A DNA stretch of 64,000 bases, taken from NCBI RefSeq assembly GCF_000002235.5, contig NW_022145599.1, positions 3,913,677 through 3,977,676 of the forward strand. Reading direction: 5' to 3'. Of the stretch, positions 1 through 11,575 are shown in pieces. The position numbers were made by a program, and so were the translations under genes. Within the stretch, counting starts at the first letter, position 1; each line of letters starts with the position of its first letter. The DNA is from Strongylocentrotus purpuratus. Taxonomy: Eukaryota; Echinodermata; Echinoidea; Camarodonta; Strongylocentrotidae. The notes below the pieces were generated by a model. The model searched no databases. It had not been told where the DNA came from and worked only from the letters and a program-made list of their open reading frames with translations.

Positions 1-359
1 AATATAAAGACTGCCAAGAAAACGCGTGTAAAGAGGTGTTTTTTAAGATTGGACGCTGTCCGTGCGGTGCCGCATTAAGGGGTTCAAAAACATCAATTTT
101 GGGCCATTTTTGAGGCAAAATGTACTTTTTCCAAATAATGCAAAATCCTGCTGTACGCGATGGTTTACGCGTTTAGGGGATTTTTTTCTAGTCCTCAGGG
201 CTAGACCGGGGGGGGGGGGTAATAATTTGACGTGTTTACTTCCGTCGTGTTTGCTCATAGTGTGGACGACGGGAGGTAGCTTATCTAGCGCGAGTCGGTT
301 TGAAACGGCGATCTTATTCTGTAGCTTAGTATTTTCATCCATTGTATAATCATACGTAA

Positions 360-565
360 CATTCTTTTTACTGTAAATGTATGTATTTTGTTGACTATAG
401 GGGCCCGCTCACAAGCTTAGCTTCTAAAGGGGTCCTAAAACCATTCAGTTTATGATGTAATCAAGCTAGAATATGTTGATTGATGTACTGTTACCAGTCT
501 CTTTTTATGTAACAGATTATATCATGCTTTGTGTGGTTTTGAATAAAATGAACTGAACTGAATCT
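360..565 (+). repeat. Probable 3' tail of a CR1/L2-like LINE
   Basis: The stretch ends with an AATAAA-type signal followed directly by short tandem pentamers (TGAACTGAACTGAA). That arrangement is typical of the 3' ends of CR1/L2-type LINEs, and a related tail (repeated TTGAA) ends the LINE at 61.7 kb. No coding part is seen, so the family is uncertain. The left 350 bases hold no supported gene; open frames there are short and cross a poly-G run. Confidence 0.35.
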
Positions 566-911
566 TAAGATCTTCGGTAGATCAAGATGGATGCCTACAA
601 TACCGACCCAGACCTAAGTCTTACGCCTATAGCTGGTCCCTTGTATTTTGTTTGGCATATAAGAATAGTAACTGTTCACTGTATATTGTGTACTTTTGTA
701 AACACTACATGTACTTCAGATTTGAAATGTAATTCTTTTTTTTTCAAAGAAAGGACTTATGTTGGCTGTGCATCAAACCCATTTGGAAGTGTACATGCAG
801 GTTGATGTTATTGCTTCTCTATTGAAATACAATTTTACATTGTGAATTTTACATCAGAAGCGCAATTTGATAAACTTTACATTGTCAACAACTTAAATTG
901 TAATGCCTATT

Positions 912-1275
912 AGGCACGGATCCAGGGGGCCAAGCGGGCCTTGCCCCCCTGCAAAACAACAAACAAAACAAAAACAAACAAACGAACAAAAACAAAAAAC
1001 AAGAAAGAGAGAGAGAGAGAGAAGGATAAAGAAGGGAAAGGAAAATAGGAGAGAAAGGGAAAGAAAGAACTGTGAGGAAGGAAAAAAAGGGTGCCACACG
1101 GCAGAGCAGTATTCTAGTGCTGGTCTCCAAGCCCGTAGCCACGGGGGGGGGGGGGGAGGAGGCACATGCCCCCCCCCCCCCCCCCCGAAAAAAAAAATCA
1201 AGATCGGTTGAACTTTTTAAGACCCCTCACAAGGACGTCGATCAATTACATGTATGTTGCCTCCATTAATATGTA
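912..1275 (+). repeat. Degenerate hAT-MITE-related block with poly-G/poly-C tracts
   Basis: The block starts near AGGCACGGATCCAGG. It has a purine-rich GA tract (about 1000-1080), then GCCCGTAGCCACGGG, long G and C runs, and a tail (about 1206-1258) matching the inside of the small hAT-type element at 4413-4534 (GTTGAACTTTTTTAGACCCC and the GATCAATTACATGTATG stretch). It is a degraded or composite relative. No clean terminal repeat or target duplication was found. Confidence 0.45.
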
Positions 1276-3058
1276 GATGTAACTCGATCTAATTTCTCCC
1301 ATCAAAGTTGATACTCTAAGCAAATAAATGTCCCTTAATTTGTTACCTACGGCAAGTATATGTTATTTTTAAGTTTTTCAATTACTTAGTATATCACAAA
1401 AAAATTCTGTCTACTCGAAATCCTCAATTGAAATGTCTAAAATATCCGCCTCTCTTTGCATAGAAAATCAGTCACGACGCTGGTCTACTATTTATGACCT
1501 CACGTCCGGGAGAGAGTATATTCACGTACCCGGATGTTCCATAGCAAACATGTGCAGAGTGATACGATTTTCTGCATATTTTTGTTTCAAAGGCTGAAAA
1601 GTCTAATAAATCATAATTCTATGTACAATTCTTTACCTTCCCCTAGTACTTCATATTATTAATATCAATTCCCCTTTTAAAAATTATGACATATACATGC
1701 CAACGATGTGCTATTAGTCGATATTTTCACCATGTAATTTTTGTTTTGGTGTTGAAATCGGCCCAGGCACGGAGTGAACAGTAGCTGTCTACCCATGCAC
1801 AGTTCATTACCATACACTACAGCGATCTCCCGATGGTTTCTTCTTCCTTTTTCCCATGTCTTTCGCCTTCCTTGGCCCTGAACATCCTTCATCTACCAAT
1901 TCTGACACCGGTAGTCAAGAGCAAGTCTTTGTTAGTTGTTTTTTTTAGCTGGCAACGTCGCTTTCATTCTCTTGCAATTGCCGATAAACATATAACTAGC
2001 GCACGTACGTTCCATATCACAAGCAAGCAGCGCCTAGAGCAGCGGCTTGGTCTTACCTCCCGATTCTGCTCGCTCCACGAACGTTCATGCCGAAGAGCCG
2101 CATCACTCGCCAAAATAGAGGAAGCGCGCTTGCATGATCTCGTTCAAGTTTGATATTTTACAACATAAAATGTTTAACTGGTACTGTATCCTTTTTTGAG
2201 GCAGTCACATCTATGATAAGTACTATCATAGTTCTAGACCTATTCGTTTTACAAAACTGCTCATGTACATCTGATGACAATAATAATGCATCCGCCTATT
2301 CATAAGTGCACGATTTAACTTTAATTCCTAAGCAGTAAACTCGTCTTAAATCTCTACCAATAGGTGAATATGAGAATACAAAAAGAAATCAGCGACTGGA
2401 AAATGTTGCTTCGTTATTCTTCATTCAAATGAAAACAGAAAATCCATCAAATATACTCCTTAACAACAACAAATCTAAGCTCTGACAGGATAGCATTTAC
2501 GTAGGGATATCACTGTCATTCACCCTCACTGAGCCCATGACTCCCGTTCGTGACGTCACGGATAGAGGCCCGACTCTACGTGCACTTCCGGGTTTCAGAC
2601 TTAGATATTTTGGTAGAGTTTACTCGAATAAATTCATTATTCTAAACTTGGTTTGTCGGGTGGACACCATTTGGTGTTATTATGGGGGTTAAAAGCTTTC
2701 TATTTATGTAATTATCTCAGTATTTGGGATTGTCTTAGAGGATCAACTTTAAAAAGGAACATGTTAAAATAGGGGTAATCATGAAAAGGGCCTTCGATAT
2801 AGGAGGGGTGGGGTGAATGTAAATGTTACACCCCTCCGCCTCTCCATCATATGACACTTTTCTGTCGGCAAATATCAGAAATTGATAATCCTCTTTCCTC
2901 CCTTTTTACTTGCTGCAAGAAAAATGTGTAAAATATAAAACTTTTCAACTAAATTGACGGCAAATATCCCCCCCCCCCCTTCCTTCAATTTCAAAGTGGT
3001 CCCTCGACGGCCCTTGTCATTTAATGTCTTTCTCGTTCTATTTTCATATGTTTACCAG
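1276..3058. other. No gene recognised upstream of the membrane-protein exon
   Basis: I found no coding exon here. The stretch is moderately AT-rich with scattered GC-richer patches (about 1490-1530 and 2520-2600). Open frames are short and lack domain signatures. It could contain the promoter and a first exon of the downstream lectin gene, but neither can be fixed from sequence alone. Confidence 0.3.
2551..2558. promoter_or_regulatory. CRE-like palindrome TGACGTCA
   Basis: A perfect TGACGTCA lies in a GC-richer patch about 500 bases before the first visible exon of the lectin gene. The CREB/ATF consensus is known to function near promoters, but a single 8-mer may be chance. The same 8-mer also occurs inside a MITE at 45620. 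Confidence 0.2.
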
Positions 3059-3335
3059 TATAACTGGTACAGAGGTGGACCGGCCCCTAAGTTTAAGCAT
3101 GAACATGCATCGCCGCAAATGTTCTTTAGATACGATGCAGACGTGACTTTTGGCCGTCCTTACAACAGCGGATTGGGTGATGATTCAATGGGTCGCAGAA
3201 GGCACTATCCCATGACTGCTTATGAGGAGATGATGTACCTGCGTTATAGACGGATGATCTGTTTCTTTACGTCCATTATCATGTTTCTTATCGTCTTGTT
3301 GCTTATAATTGGAGCTGTCGCCCTCGCACTGTTCT
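3059..3335 (+). CDS. Exon: cytoplasmic tail plus transmembrane segment of a type II membrane protein
   Basis: A pyrimidine-rich acceptor (TTTACCAG) precedes 92 codons, and the exon ends at TTCT followed by the donor GTGAGT. Residues 1-65 are polar and Arg/Tyr-rich. Residues 66-92 form one strongly hydrophobic segment (MICFF to ALALF) directly after YRR, so the positive-inside rule puts the N-terminus in the cytosol. There is no signal peptide. The exon enters in phase 0 and leaves in phase 1, matching the next exon at 5070. The start could be the in-frame ATG at 3119 or lie in an unseen upstream exon; the reading frame is open upstream but has no ATG between 2954 and 3118. Inference: the 5' part of the EGF-CCP-SUEL gene. 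The family is not recognised. Confidence 0.65.
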
Positions 3336-3388
3336 GTGAGTCAAAACAATATTGTTGCATTGTTGGTAATCTTTTCATTTGCATTTAA

Positions 3389-3911
3389 AGGGATAGTTGA
3401 GTTTTGTTGCAGAGAGCACTTCACAAAATAATCTTTTTGTGAGATAATGAAAGACTGAGTGTCAAATTTGAAAGAACATACAACTTAAATGACAAAATCA
3501 TCTTGTTTTGGTCAAAATCTGTTCAGAGAGAAATAAGACGATTTCTAATATTTTTGGTGCCCCACAAATATTGCCGTTGAAAAACGAGATAGCGCCTAAT
3601 ACGTTTTATTCCAGCCAATGCTGATGTTGGCTTTTTTTACAGTGTATGTTGGTTATAATACGCACAACCAGCCGGCCCGTGTATTGTTATTATAAATTAA
3701 TTGATTAATTAACGGTCACCATATTTTTGAAAGTGGTCCTGAATTGGTATGATTATATTGGCTAAATCTCACACATTTCGGGGGTATGAAATTACCTTCA
3801 TAGCAATTTTAGGTCCTAAAAGAGCACTAGAAATTTCATACATAAGAATAAGAGCAATAACCATGTACTTTGCAGGCATTTGCAGTCTGAAACTAGAACT
3901 CAACTATTCCT
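3389..3911. mobile_element. 523-bp MITE flanked by TTAA
   Basis: Terminal inverted repeats AGGGATAGTTGAGTT at the left and a one-mismatch complement at the right (AACTCAACTATTCCT) are flanked on both sides by TTAA (3385-3388 and 3912-3915). TTAA duplications are known for piggyBac and Kolobok superfamilies. A second copy in opposite orientation lies at 33968-34460 and shares internal sequence. No transposase is encoded. The element sits in the intron after the transmembrane exon. Confidence 0.8.
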
Positions 3912-4412
3912 TTAAGATGAATGCATTAATTGAAATATTGACAAACATTTTATATAAAATTATAAAGAAATATCCATTGTACGATCTTTCTAGCACGACG
4001 TGGAGTTGCTAATGTGTGTGCGTGCATGTGTATGCCTGTGTGAGTGATAACTTTTTTTTTTTTTTAATTACGAAATAAATATAGCGCTATTTGCCAAGAT
4101 ACTTGAGCTAGAAAAAGATTTTTTTTTAAATTTCAGTTAACTTTGAAAGTTGTAGTGGTGGTAACTGGTCACCAGAGCGAATTGTCGCAAACAAAATGTT
4201 TTGACTAATAAAAATACAAATATTAGGGCTTCCAGACATACTCAAATTAATGGAAATCATTTACAATGAAATCAAATTTTTCAATGGCACAGTTGAGGTA
4301 AATGATGAATCTCTTAATACTTTAATTTTCTAGGGTGAATGTGACTGGCAAATTTATTGGCATTGGACTGTTGTTGAGTATACATTTTAACAACTACTTG
4401 TGTACTTTTCCA

Positions 4413-4534
4413 CAGGCACGTAGCCATGGGGGGGGGGGGGCACGGGGGTTGAACTTTTTTAGACCCCTGCCCAGGACGTTGATCAATTACATGTATGTGC
4501 CCCTCTAATACATCAAACTCTGGCTACGTGCCTG
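4413..4534. mobile_element. 122-bp hAT-type MITE with 8-bp target duplication
   Basis: The ends are exact 14-bp inverted repeats, CAGGCACGTAGCCA and TGGCTACGTGCCTG. The flanks are an exact 8-bp direct repeat CTTTTCCA (4405-4412 and 4535-4542). An 8-bp duplication with CA...TG ends is the hAT hallmark. The inside has a poly-G run and no coding capacity. The exact flanks imply a fairly recent insertion. Confidence 0.85.
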
Positions 4535-4792
4535 CTTTTCCATTCATCTTTTTGTTTCTTTTCGATTCTTTTCGGAACTGTACGAACTGGCAGTGCCGCA
4601 AGGAAGTAAGCATATATTTGATTTTACTTTTTTGTTGTAGTTTGGTGTACTATAAAATGGTTATTATCTTTTCAACTGCATGCTATAGCATCATTACTTT
4701 TTCTTGATAACATCGTGATCACTATAATTATTGGTAATGAGTGTTTTAATAAAACCGCCCTGCACCCCACAACACACACATTCTCAAAGCAG

Positions 4793-4885
<93 letters not shown>
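4793..4885. repeat. Compound microsatellite (CA)n(TA)n(TG)n
   Basis: CA repeats run into TA repeats and then TG repeats, so the two outer arms are reverse complements and the tract can fold into a long hairpin. The open frames across it are simple-sequence artefacts. It lies in the intron before the EGF exon. Confidence 0.9.
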
Positions 4886-5069
4886 ATACAAGGAAATAAC
4901 AAAAACTATGTTTTACCTATGGCTATATTTTGTTTTAATGAATCTATCTTCACTCACCTATTCATGCTGCTCATACGCATAAACAAATACTAACAAATAC
5001 ATGAATATGTATGAGGTTTGTAACAAAATAAGCATGCATTTTAATGGCGAGTGCCGACGATCCCTACAG

Positions 5070-5228
5070 GTGGTACTGATACCGGCACTGGTACTGATCC
5101 CGGCACTGGTACTGATCCCGGCACAGGCACTGATCCATGTGCCAATGTGATCTGTGGAAATGGAAGAACGTGTCGGGAAGGAACGTGTTATTGTGCACCA
5201 GGATTCGCTGGTTCACGATGCGAAACGG
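5070..5228 (+). CDS. Exon: Gly-Thr-Asp-Pro linker plus EGF-like module
   Basis: The acceptor CCTACAG precedes 159 nt, and the exon ends ACGG before the donor GTGAGG. It is phase 1 at both ends, joining the transmembrane exon upstream and the CCP exons downstream. The first part encodes a stalk-like repeat (TDPGTGTDPGTGTDP). It is followed by a compact EGF module with six cysteines in the order CANVIC, GNGRTC, REGTC, YC, APGFAGSRC; the C-terminal CxC...GFxGxxC is the EGF signature. No calcium-binding Asp/Asn consensus is obvious. In the model it forms the membrane-proximal ectodomain. The repeated GTDP codons are near-identical at DNA level, so the number of units may vary between alleles. Confidence 0.8.
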
Positions 5229-5229
5229 G

Positions 5230-6415
5230 TGAGGCAAAATCAAAACGAATAGACCTTTATTGTTTTTGTACATATGTTTCTCTCTAGAACCCTTGGGTTA
5301 CATGTACCAACTTTTTTTATTCACCTGGTACGTACAGTAGTTTGGTCAAAATAGGGTTTGACCCCCCTCCTCCCCCATAAAAAATAATAACAAAAGATTT
5401 CCAACGCTTTCTTTTAGTGCTTGACATAAGGAACAACTGTAGTTTGAATAGTTTCAATAGATTTTTAACCCTCAATCTAACTTCTAAGGTAAAGACAAGG
5501 GAGGGATACCTTAAATGATTTATGGCGTTTGCAGCCATTTTTAATGATTCAATGGCAGCCATCTTGTATACAATGTTCCACAAAAGTTGCAATTATAGTT
5601 GATACTATTTTTGAATGAATATTTTTACCCTTAAAATGGACCTGGTTTACACAAACTCTATATTGTAAATAGTAACCGAAATCTGATAATGTTGCGATAC
5701 CGGCTGTCATGGATGCTTTCTTGGATTTCAAGGTTTTCTGAAAACCATAACACATTTTAAACAGTCTTAATGGTTTTGTCGCAATCCAAAACCTAGGCAA
5801 AGATACCAAAATTGCAGAAGAAGGATATATCACGAGTTGAGACTGATTTAAGTTTTTGGCTTCCATCTTGCAATACAAGATGGCGATCATCTTTTGTATC
5901 ATTTTAATTTAAAGCAATTTAGTGAACATCCTGACCTTTAAAACATATTTTATATCTTTCTAATTATAGCTTTACGGTAAAAAAAAAATAATAATATAGC
6001 CAATTAACTCACTCCCGGGTCATTTTAGGATACTGTAGTCATTTCGGACACAATCTTGGATTTTTTATTTTCCTTAAAGGTATTTACTAAGTTTTGGTAT
6101 GGGGGTCATGTATTTGGTTGAAATGAATATATTGGGAGCATATGCGATTTTACAATATTCAATGATCGTTGTCTCGGTTGAAATCGAGTCTAGTAAGTGC
6201 TAACACTACCCCCCCCCCCCCCCCTCCCCCACTGAGCAAAAAATGATCTGCTCAATTTTTGAATTCCCGAGAGCAAAATTGAGGAAGAAACAAAATGCTC
6301 TTACCCCCCCCCCCCCCCCCCCCCCACTGAGCAGAATTTTGTTCAGCGCGATTTTTAAATTTTAGGCCCCCCCCCCCCCTATCGGCAAATCCTAGATCCG
6401 CCACTGGATCTGTCA
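5230..6415. repeat. Intron filled with unclassified repeats and C-tracts
   Basis: No exon is seen. The segment at about 6076-6190 (AAGTTTTGGTATGGGGGTCATG onward) recurs as a diverged inverse complement at about 57995-58120, so it is a dispersed repeat. Two long C runs (about 6209-6230 and 6305-6325) and the end motif GATCCGCCACTG at about 6396-6407 look like the end of a DNA element whose other ends start CAGTGGCG (compare 36992). Confidence 0.5.
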
Positions 6416-6675
6416 TGCATAGGTGCCGTGGTCGAGTGATTAAGTCGCCGGACTGTCGACCATAAGGTCCGCGGTTCGAGACCCGCCGCCTTTGGCACAA
6501 CATTGATCTACATTTGCCACACTCTACCCAGGTGATGTGAATTGGTACCTGGCAAGAACTAACTCTTTGAAATTCTAGAGCGCCGTAATGGCAGCACAGA
6601 GTCGGGGTAATAATCTCCAAGTTTGAAAGCGCTCAGTGTAATAAGCGCTATATAAAAACTAGTATATTATTTTTA
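6416..6675 (+). mobile_element. tRNA-derived SINE
   Basis: The head resembles a tRNA: an A-box-like TGGTCGAGTGATTAAGTC and a B-box GGTTCGAGACC lie the expected distance apart. A tRNA-unrelated body follows (ACCCAGGTG, TGGTACCTGGCAAGAA). The tail contains AAGCGCTATATAAA and an AT-rich end. The tail recurs in reverse at 14443-14550. It is a retroposon rather than a tRNA gene, because the acceptor stem does not close and a long body follows. It lies in the intron before the CCP array. Confidence 0.75.
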
Positions 6676-6969
6676 TTATAACAAAGTTGCATCCATAGCA
6701 TATATGCATTGAATTATCTATTTATATCTTTGGGCCCGTTAGCCATCTAGGATGAAACGTAGTAAATTGAGTGTGTTTTTTTAAAACCAAAGGTTTAGAA
6801 TTTTAGTAGCCTATTACCACGGTAAAAGGCAACAAACAAAAAGAAACTCTGAATAACCAGTAATTCTATTTTTTAACTGATAATAAATACGAACCGCAAG
6901 GTAGAATTACAAGAATGTAATCATCAACAAATAAAGTAATAATTTCTTTTCATTTTTCACCTGAATCAG

Positions 6970-7164
6970 AGGTCAAATGTGGCTCACCTGGAGATGGTAC
7001 AAACACAGAGTCTGTTTCAATCACTGAAGGACAAGCTGGGGAAGCATACACTTACACCTGCAATCATGGCTTCACATCAGACCCTAATGACCTGACGGTA
7101 GTCTGTGAACTAAACGATGAGGGAACTATTGCTAGCTGGTCTCTAACGCCATCTTCTTGCTCAG
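6970..7164 (+). CDS. CCP/sushi exon 1
   Basis: The acceptor CACCTGAATCAG precedes 195 nt and the donor is G|GTACAA; phase is 1-1. The CCP pattern is complete: KCGSP (Cys1), YTYTC (Cys2), LTVVC (Cys3), ASW (core Trp), PSSC (Cys4). The family fold pairs Cys1-3 and Cys2-4. Such modules serve binding roles in complement and adhesion proteins. Distinctive residues here are EGQAGEAYTY and DPNDLT, so the NLT glycosylation sequon of later copies is absent. Confidence 0.9.
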
Positions 7165-7722
7165 GTACAATTTATCTATGCCTTTTGGATGGTTTGAATT
7201 AATCGTAGAATTTCTTTTAAATCGTACTGCCACTGACATGAACTAAACGCTGAGGGAACTGTTGCTAACTGGTCTATAACGCCAAGTTCTTTTTCAGTTT
7301 TAGCATTGTGAATACTGACAAACCATGCCTTTTCTCCAATAAACAAATGTAATAGACTAAAATAAAGTATGAAACGTAACTTAATACACAAAATCATGAA
7401 CCCTTAGAATTTAGTTATGAGCTGGGATGACACCGAAACAATTAAATTTATCTGTGCTGATCTGACAACCTCTATACATAGCAAAGTTGCATCCGTAGCA
7501 TATGCATCAAATTGTGTATTTATATCTTTGGGCCCTTCAGCCAACTTGCATAAAACATAAAAAAATGACGTGTTTTTTTAACCAAAGGTAAAGAATTTTA
7601 GTATACCAGGGTGCTTTTTTTTAACTTTGGATGATTGATATAAATACAAACCGGTAGAATTACATGAATAAAATCATCAACAAATAAAGTAATAATTTCT
7701 TTTCATTTTTCACGTCAATCAG

Positions 7723-7917
7723 AGGTCAAATGTGGCTCACCTGGAGATGGTACAAACACAGAGTCTGTTTCAATCACTGAAGGACAACCTGGGGAAGCAT
7801 ACACTTACACCTGCAGTCATGGCTTCAAATCAGACCCTAATGACCTGACGGTAGTCTGTGAACTAAACGATGAGGGAACTATTGCTAGCTGGTCTCTAAC
7901 GCCATCTTCATGCTCAG
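7723..7917 (+). CDS. CCP/sushi exon 2
   Basis: The acceptor CGTCAATCAG and the donor G|GTATGA bound 195 nt, phase 1-1. All four cysteines and the Trp are present. It differs from copy 1 by QPGEA, CSHGF and a Lys in GFKSDP. The upstream intron block is otherwise nearly the same as in copy 1. Confidence 0.9.
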
Positions 7918-8467
7918 GTATGATATATCTATGCCTTTTGGATGGTTTGAATTAATCGTAGAATTTTTTTAAAATCATACTGCCACCGACATAAACTAAA
8001 CGCTGAGGGAACTGTTGCTAGCTGGTCTATAACACCATGTTCTTGCTCAGTTTTAACATTGTGAATACTGACAAAACATGCATTTTCTCCTATAAACAAA
8101 TGTAATAGACTAAAATAAAGTACGAAACGTAATTTAATACACAAAATCATGAACCCTTAGAATTTCAGTTATGAGCTTGGAAGACACCGAAAACAATTAA
8201 ATTCATCTGTGCTGATCTGACAACCTCTATACATATCAGCATATGCATCAAATTGTGTATTTATATCTTTGGGCCCTTCAGCCAACTTGCATAAAACATA
8301 GAAAATGACGTGTTTTTTTAACCAAAGGTAAAATTTTTTAGTATACCAGTGTTTTTATTTTTTTTTACCTTTGGATAATTGATAATAAATACAAACCGGT
8401 AGAATCACAAGAATAAAATCATCAACAAATAAAGTAAAAATTTCTTTTCATTCTTCACCTGAATCAG

Positions 8468-8662
8468 AGGTCAAATGTGGCTCACCTGGAGATGGTACAA
8501 ACACAAAGTATGTTTTAATCACTGAAGGACAACCTGGGGAAGCATACAAATACATCTGCAATCATGGCTTCACAGCAGACCCTAATGACCTGACGGTAGT
8601 TTGTGAACTGAACGATGAGGGAACTATTGCTAGCTGGTCTCCAACGCCATCCTCTTGCTCAG
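8468..8662 (+). CDS. CCP/sushi exon 3
   Basis: 195 nt, phase 1-1, acceptor CCTGAATCAG, donor G|GTATGA. The module has a divergent loop (NTKYVLITEG) and KYICNHGFTADP, with SPTP before Cys4. It is almost identical to exon 5 (V versus A in KYVL/KYAL), part of a recent two-unit duplication. Confidence 0.9.
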
Positions 8663-9272
8663 GTATGATATATCTATGCCTTTTGGATGGTTGAATTAGG
8701 CATGGAAATAACTTTTACATTGCACTTCCACCCACATGAAATGAACGCTAAGGGAACTGTTGCTAGCTGGTCTTCAGTACTACCTCATTGCTTAGTTTTA
8801 ACATTGTGACTACTGACAAACCATGCCTTAAACAAATGTAATAGACTAAAATAAGATACGAAACGTAATTTAATACACAAAACCATGAACCTTCAGAATC
8901 GAGTTATGAGCTGGGATGACACCGAAAACAATAAAATTCATCTGTGCTGATCTGTCGACCTCGAATATACATAGCAAAGTTATATCCGTAGCATATGCAT
9001 CAAATTGTGTATTTATATCTTTGGGCCCTTCAGCCAACTTGCATAAAACATAAAAAAATGACGTGTTTTTTTTAACCAAAGGTAATGACTTTTAGTCCCC
9101 TACTACCACGGTAAAAGGCAACAAACAAAAAGAAACTCTGAATATAAACCAGTAATTCTATTTTTTAACTCGCGATAATTGATAATAAATACAAAGCGCA
9201 AGGTAGAATTACAAGAATGAAATCATACAACAAATAAATTAATAATTTCTTTTCATTCTCCACCTGAATCAG

Positions 9273-9467
9273 AGGTCAAATGTGGCTCACCTGGAGATGG
9301 TACAAACACAGAGTCTGTTTCAATCACTGAAGGACAAGCTGGGGAAGCATACAATTACACCTGCAGTCATGGCTTCACATCAGACCCTAATAACCTGACG
9401 GTAGTTTGTCAACTGAACGATGAGGGAACTATTGCTAGCTGGTCTCTAACGCCATCTTCTTGCTCAG
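9273..9467 (+). CDS. CCP/sushi exon 4
   Basis: 195 nt, phase 1-1, donor G|GTACAA. The module reads TESVSITEGQAGEAYNYTC with two N-glycosylation sequons (NYT and NLT), and VVCQLNDEG. I saw no difference from exon 6. Confidence 0.9.
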
Positions 9468-10015
9468 GTACAATTTATCTATGCCTTTTGGATGGTTTGA
9501 ATTAATCGTAGAATTTTTTTTTAAATCATACTGCCACTGACATGAACTAAACGCTGAGGGAACTGTTGCTAGCTGGTCTATAACACGATCTTCTTGCTCA
9601 GTTTTAACATTGTGAATACTGACAAAACATGCATTTTCTCCAATAAACAAATGTAATAGACTAAAATAAAGTACGAAACGTAATTTAATACACAAAATTA
9701 TGAACCCCATGAATTTTATTTATGAGCTGGGATGACACCGAAAACAATTAAATTCATCTGTGCTGATCTGACAACCCCTATACATTTGTAGCATATGCAT
9801 CAAATTGTGTATTTATATCTTTGGACCCTTCTGCCAACTTGCATAAAACATAGAAAATGACGTGTTTTTTTAACCAAAGGTAAAGAATTTTAGTATACCA
9901 GTGTTTTTTTTTTTTAACTTTGGATGATTGATATAAATACAAACCGGTAGAATCACAAGAATAAAATCATCAACAAATAAAGTAAAAATTTCTTTTCATT
10001 CTTCACCTGAATCAG

Positions 10016-10210
10016 AGGTCAAATGTGGCTCACCTGGAGATGGTACAAACACAAAGTATGCTTTAATCACTGAAGGACAACCTGGGGAAGCATACAAATA
10101 CATCTGCAATCATGGCTTCACAGCAGACCCTAATGACCTGACGGTAGTTTGTGAACTGAACGATGAGGGAACTATTGCTAGCTGGTCTCCAACGCCATCC
10201 TCTTGCTCAG
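10016..10210 (+). CDS. CCP/sushi exon 5
   Basis: 195 nt, phase 1-1, acceptor CCTGAATCAG, donor G|GTATGA. It is the duplicate of exon 3 exactly 1548 bases downstream; the one coding difference I saw is T to C, giving KYAL. Cysteines and Trp are intact. Confidence 0.9.
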
Positions 10211-10819
10211 GTATGATATATCTATGCCTTTTGGATGGTTGAATTAGGCATGGAAATAACTTTTACATTGCACTTCCACCCACATGAAATGAACGCTAAG
10301 GGAACTGTTGCTAGCTGGTCTTCAGTACTACCTCATTGCTTAGTTTTAACATTGTGACTACTGACAAACCATGCCTTAAACAAATGTAATAGACTAAAAT
10401 AAGATACGAAACGTAATTTAATACACAAAACCATGAACCTTCAGAATCGAGTTATGAGCTGGGATGACACCGAAAACAATAAAATTCATCTGTGCTGATC
10501 TGTCGACCTCGAATATACATAGCAAAGTTATATCCGTAGCATATGCATCAAATTGTGTATTTATATCTTTGGGCCCTTCAGCCAACTTGCATAAAACATA
10601 AAAAAATGACGTGTTTTTTTAACCAAAGGTAATGACTTTTAGTCCCCTACTACCACGGTAAAAGGCAACAAACAAAAAGAAACTCTGAATATAAACCAGT
10701 AATTCTATTTTTTAACTCGCGATAATTGATAATAAATACAAAGCGCAAGGTAGAATTACAAGAATGAAATCATACAACAAATAAATTAATAATTTCTTTT
10801 CATTCTCCACCTGAATCAG

Positions 10820-11014
10820 AGGTCAAATGTGGCTCACCTGGAGATGGTACAAACACAGAGTCTGTTTCAATCACTGAAGGACAAGCTGGGGAAGCATACA
10901 ATTACACCTGCAGTCATGGCTTCACATCAGACCCTAATAACCTGACGGTAGTTTGTCAACTGAACGATGAGGGAACTATTGCTAGCTGGTCTCTAACGCC
11001 ATCTTCTTGCTCAG
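10820..11014 (+). CDS. CCP/sushi exon 6
   Basis: 195 nt, phase 1-1. It is the duplicate of exon 4 (spacing 1547) and appears identical to it. Sequons NYT and NLT are present and all CCP core residues are intact. Confidence 0.9.
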
Positions 11015-11575
11015 GTACAATTTATCTATGCCTTTTGGATGGTTTGAATTAATCGTAGAATTTCTTTTAAATCGTACTGCCACTGACATGAACTAAACTC
11101 TGAGGGAACTGTTGCTAGCTGGTCTATAACGCCATGTTCTTTTTCAGTTTTAACATTGTGAATACTGACAAACCATGCCTTTTCTCCAATAAACAAACGT
11201 AATAGACTAAAATAAAGTATGAAACGTAACTTAATACACAAAATCATGAACCCTTAGAATTTAGTTATGAGCTGGGATGACACCGAAAACAATTAAATTC
11301 ATCTGTGCTGATCTGACAACCTCTATACATAGCAAAGTTGCATCCGTAGCCTATGCATCAAATTGTGTATTTATATCTTTGGGCCCTTCGGCCAACTTGC
11401 ATAAAACATAGAAAATGACTTCTTTTTTAAAACAAAGGTAAAGAATTTTAGTATACCAGTGTTTTTATTTTTTTACCTTTGGATATTTGATAATAAATAC
11501 GAACCGGTAGAATTACAAGAATAAAATCATCAGCAAATAAAGTAATAATTTCTTTTCATTTTTCACCTGAATCAG

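Noticed and set aside
4672..4993. Open frames with Thr-His, Ile-Tyr and Cys-Val repeats
   Set aside because: They cross the compound CA/TA/TG microsatellite.
6416..6500. Functional tRNA gene
   Set aside because: A and B boxes are present, but the acceptor stem does not pair and a SINE body and tail follow.
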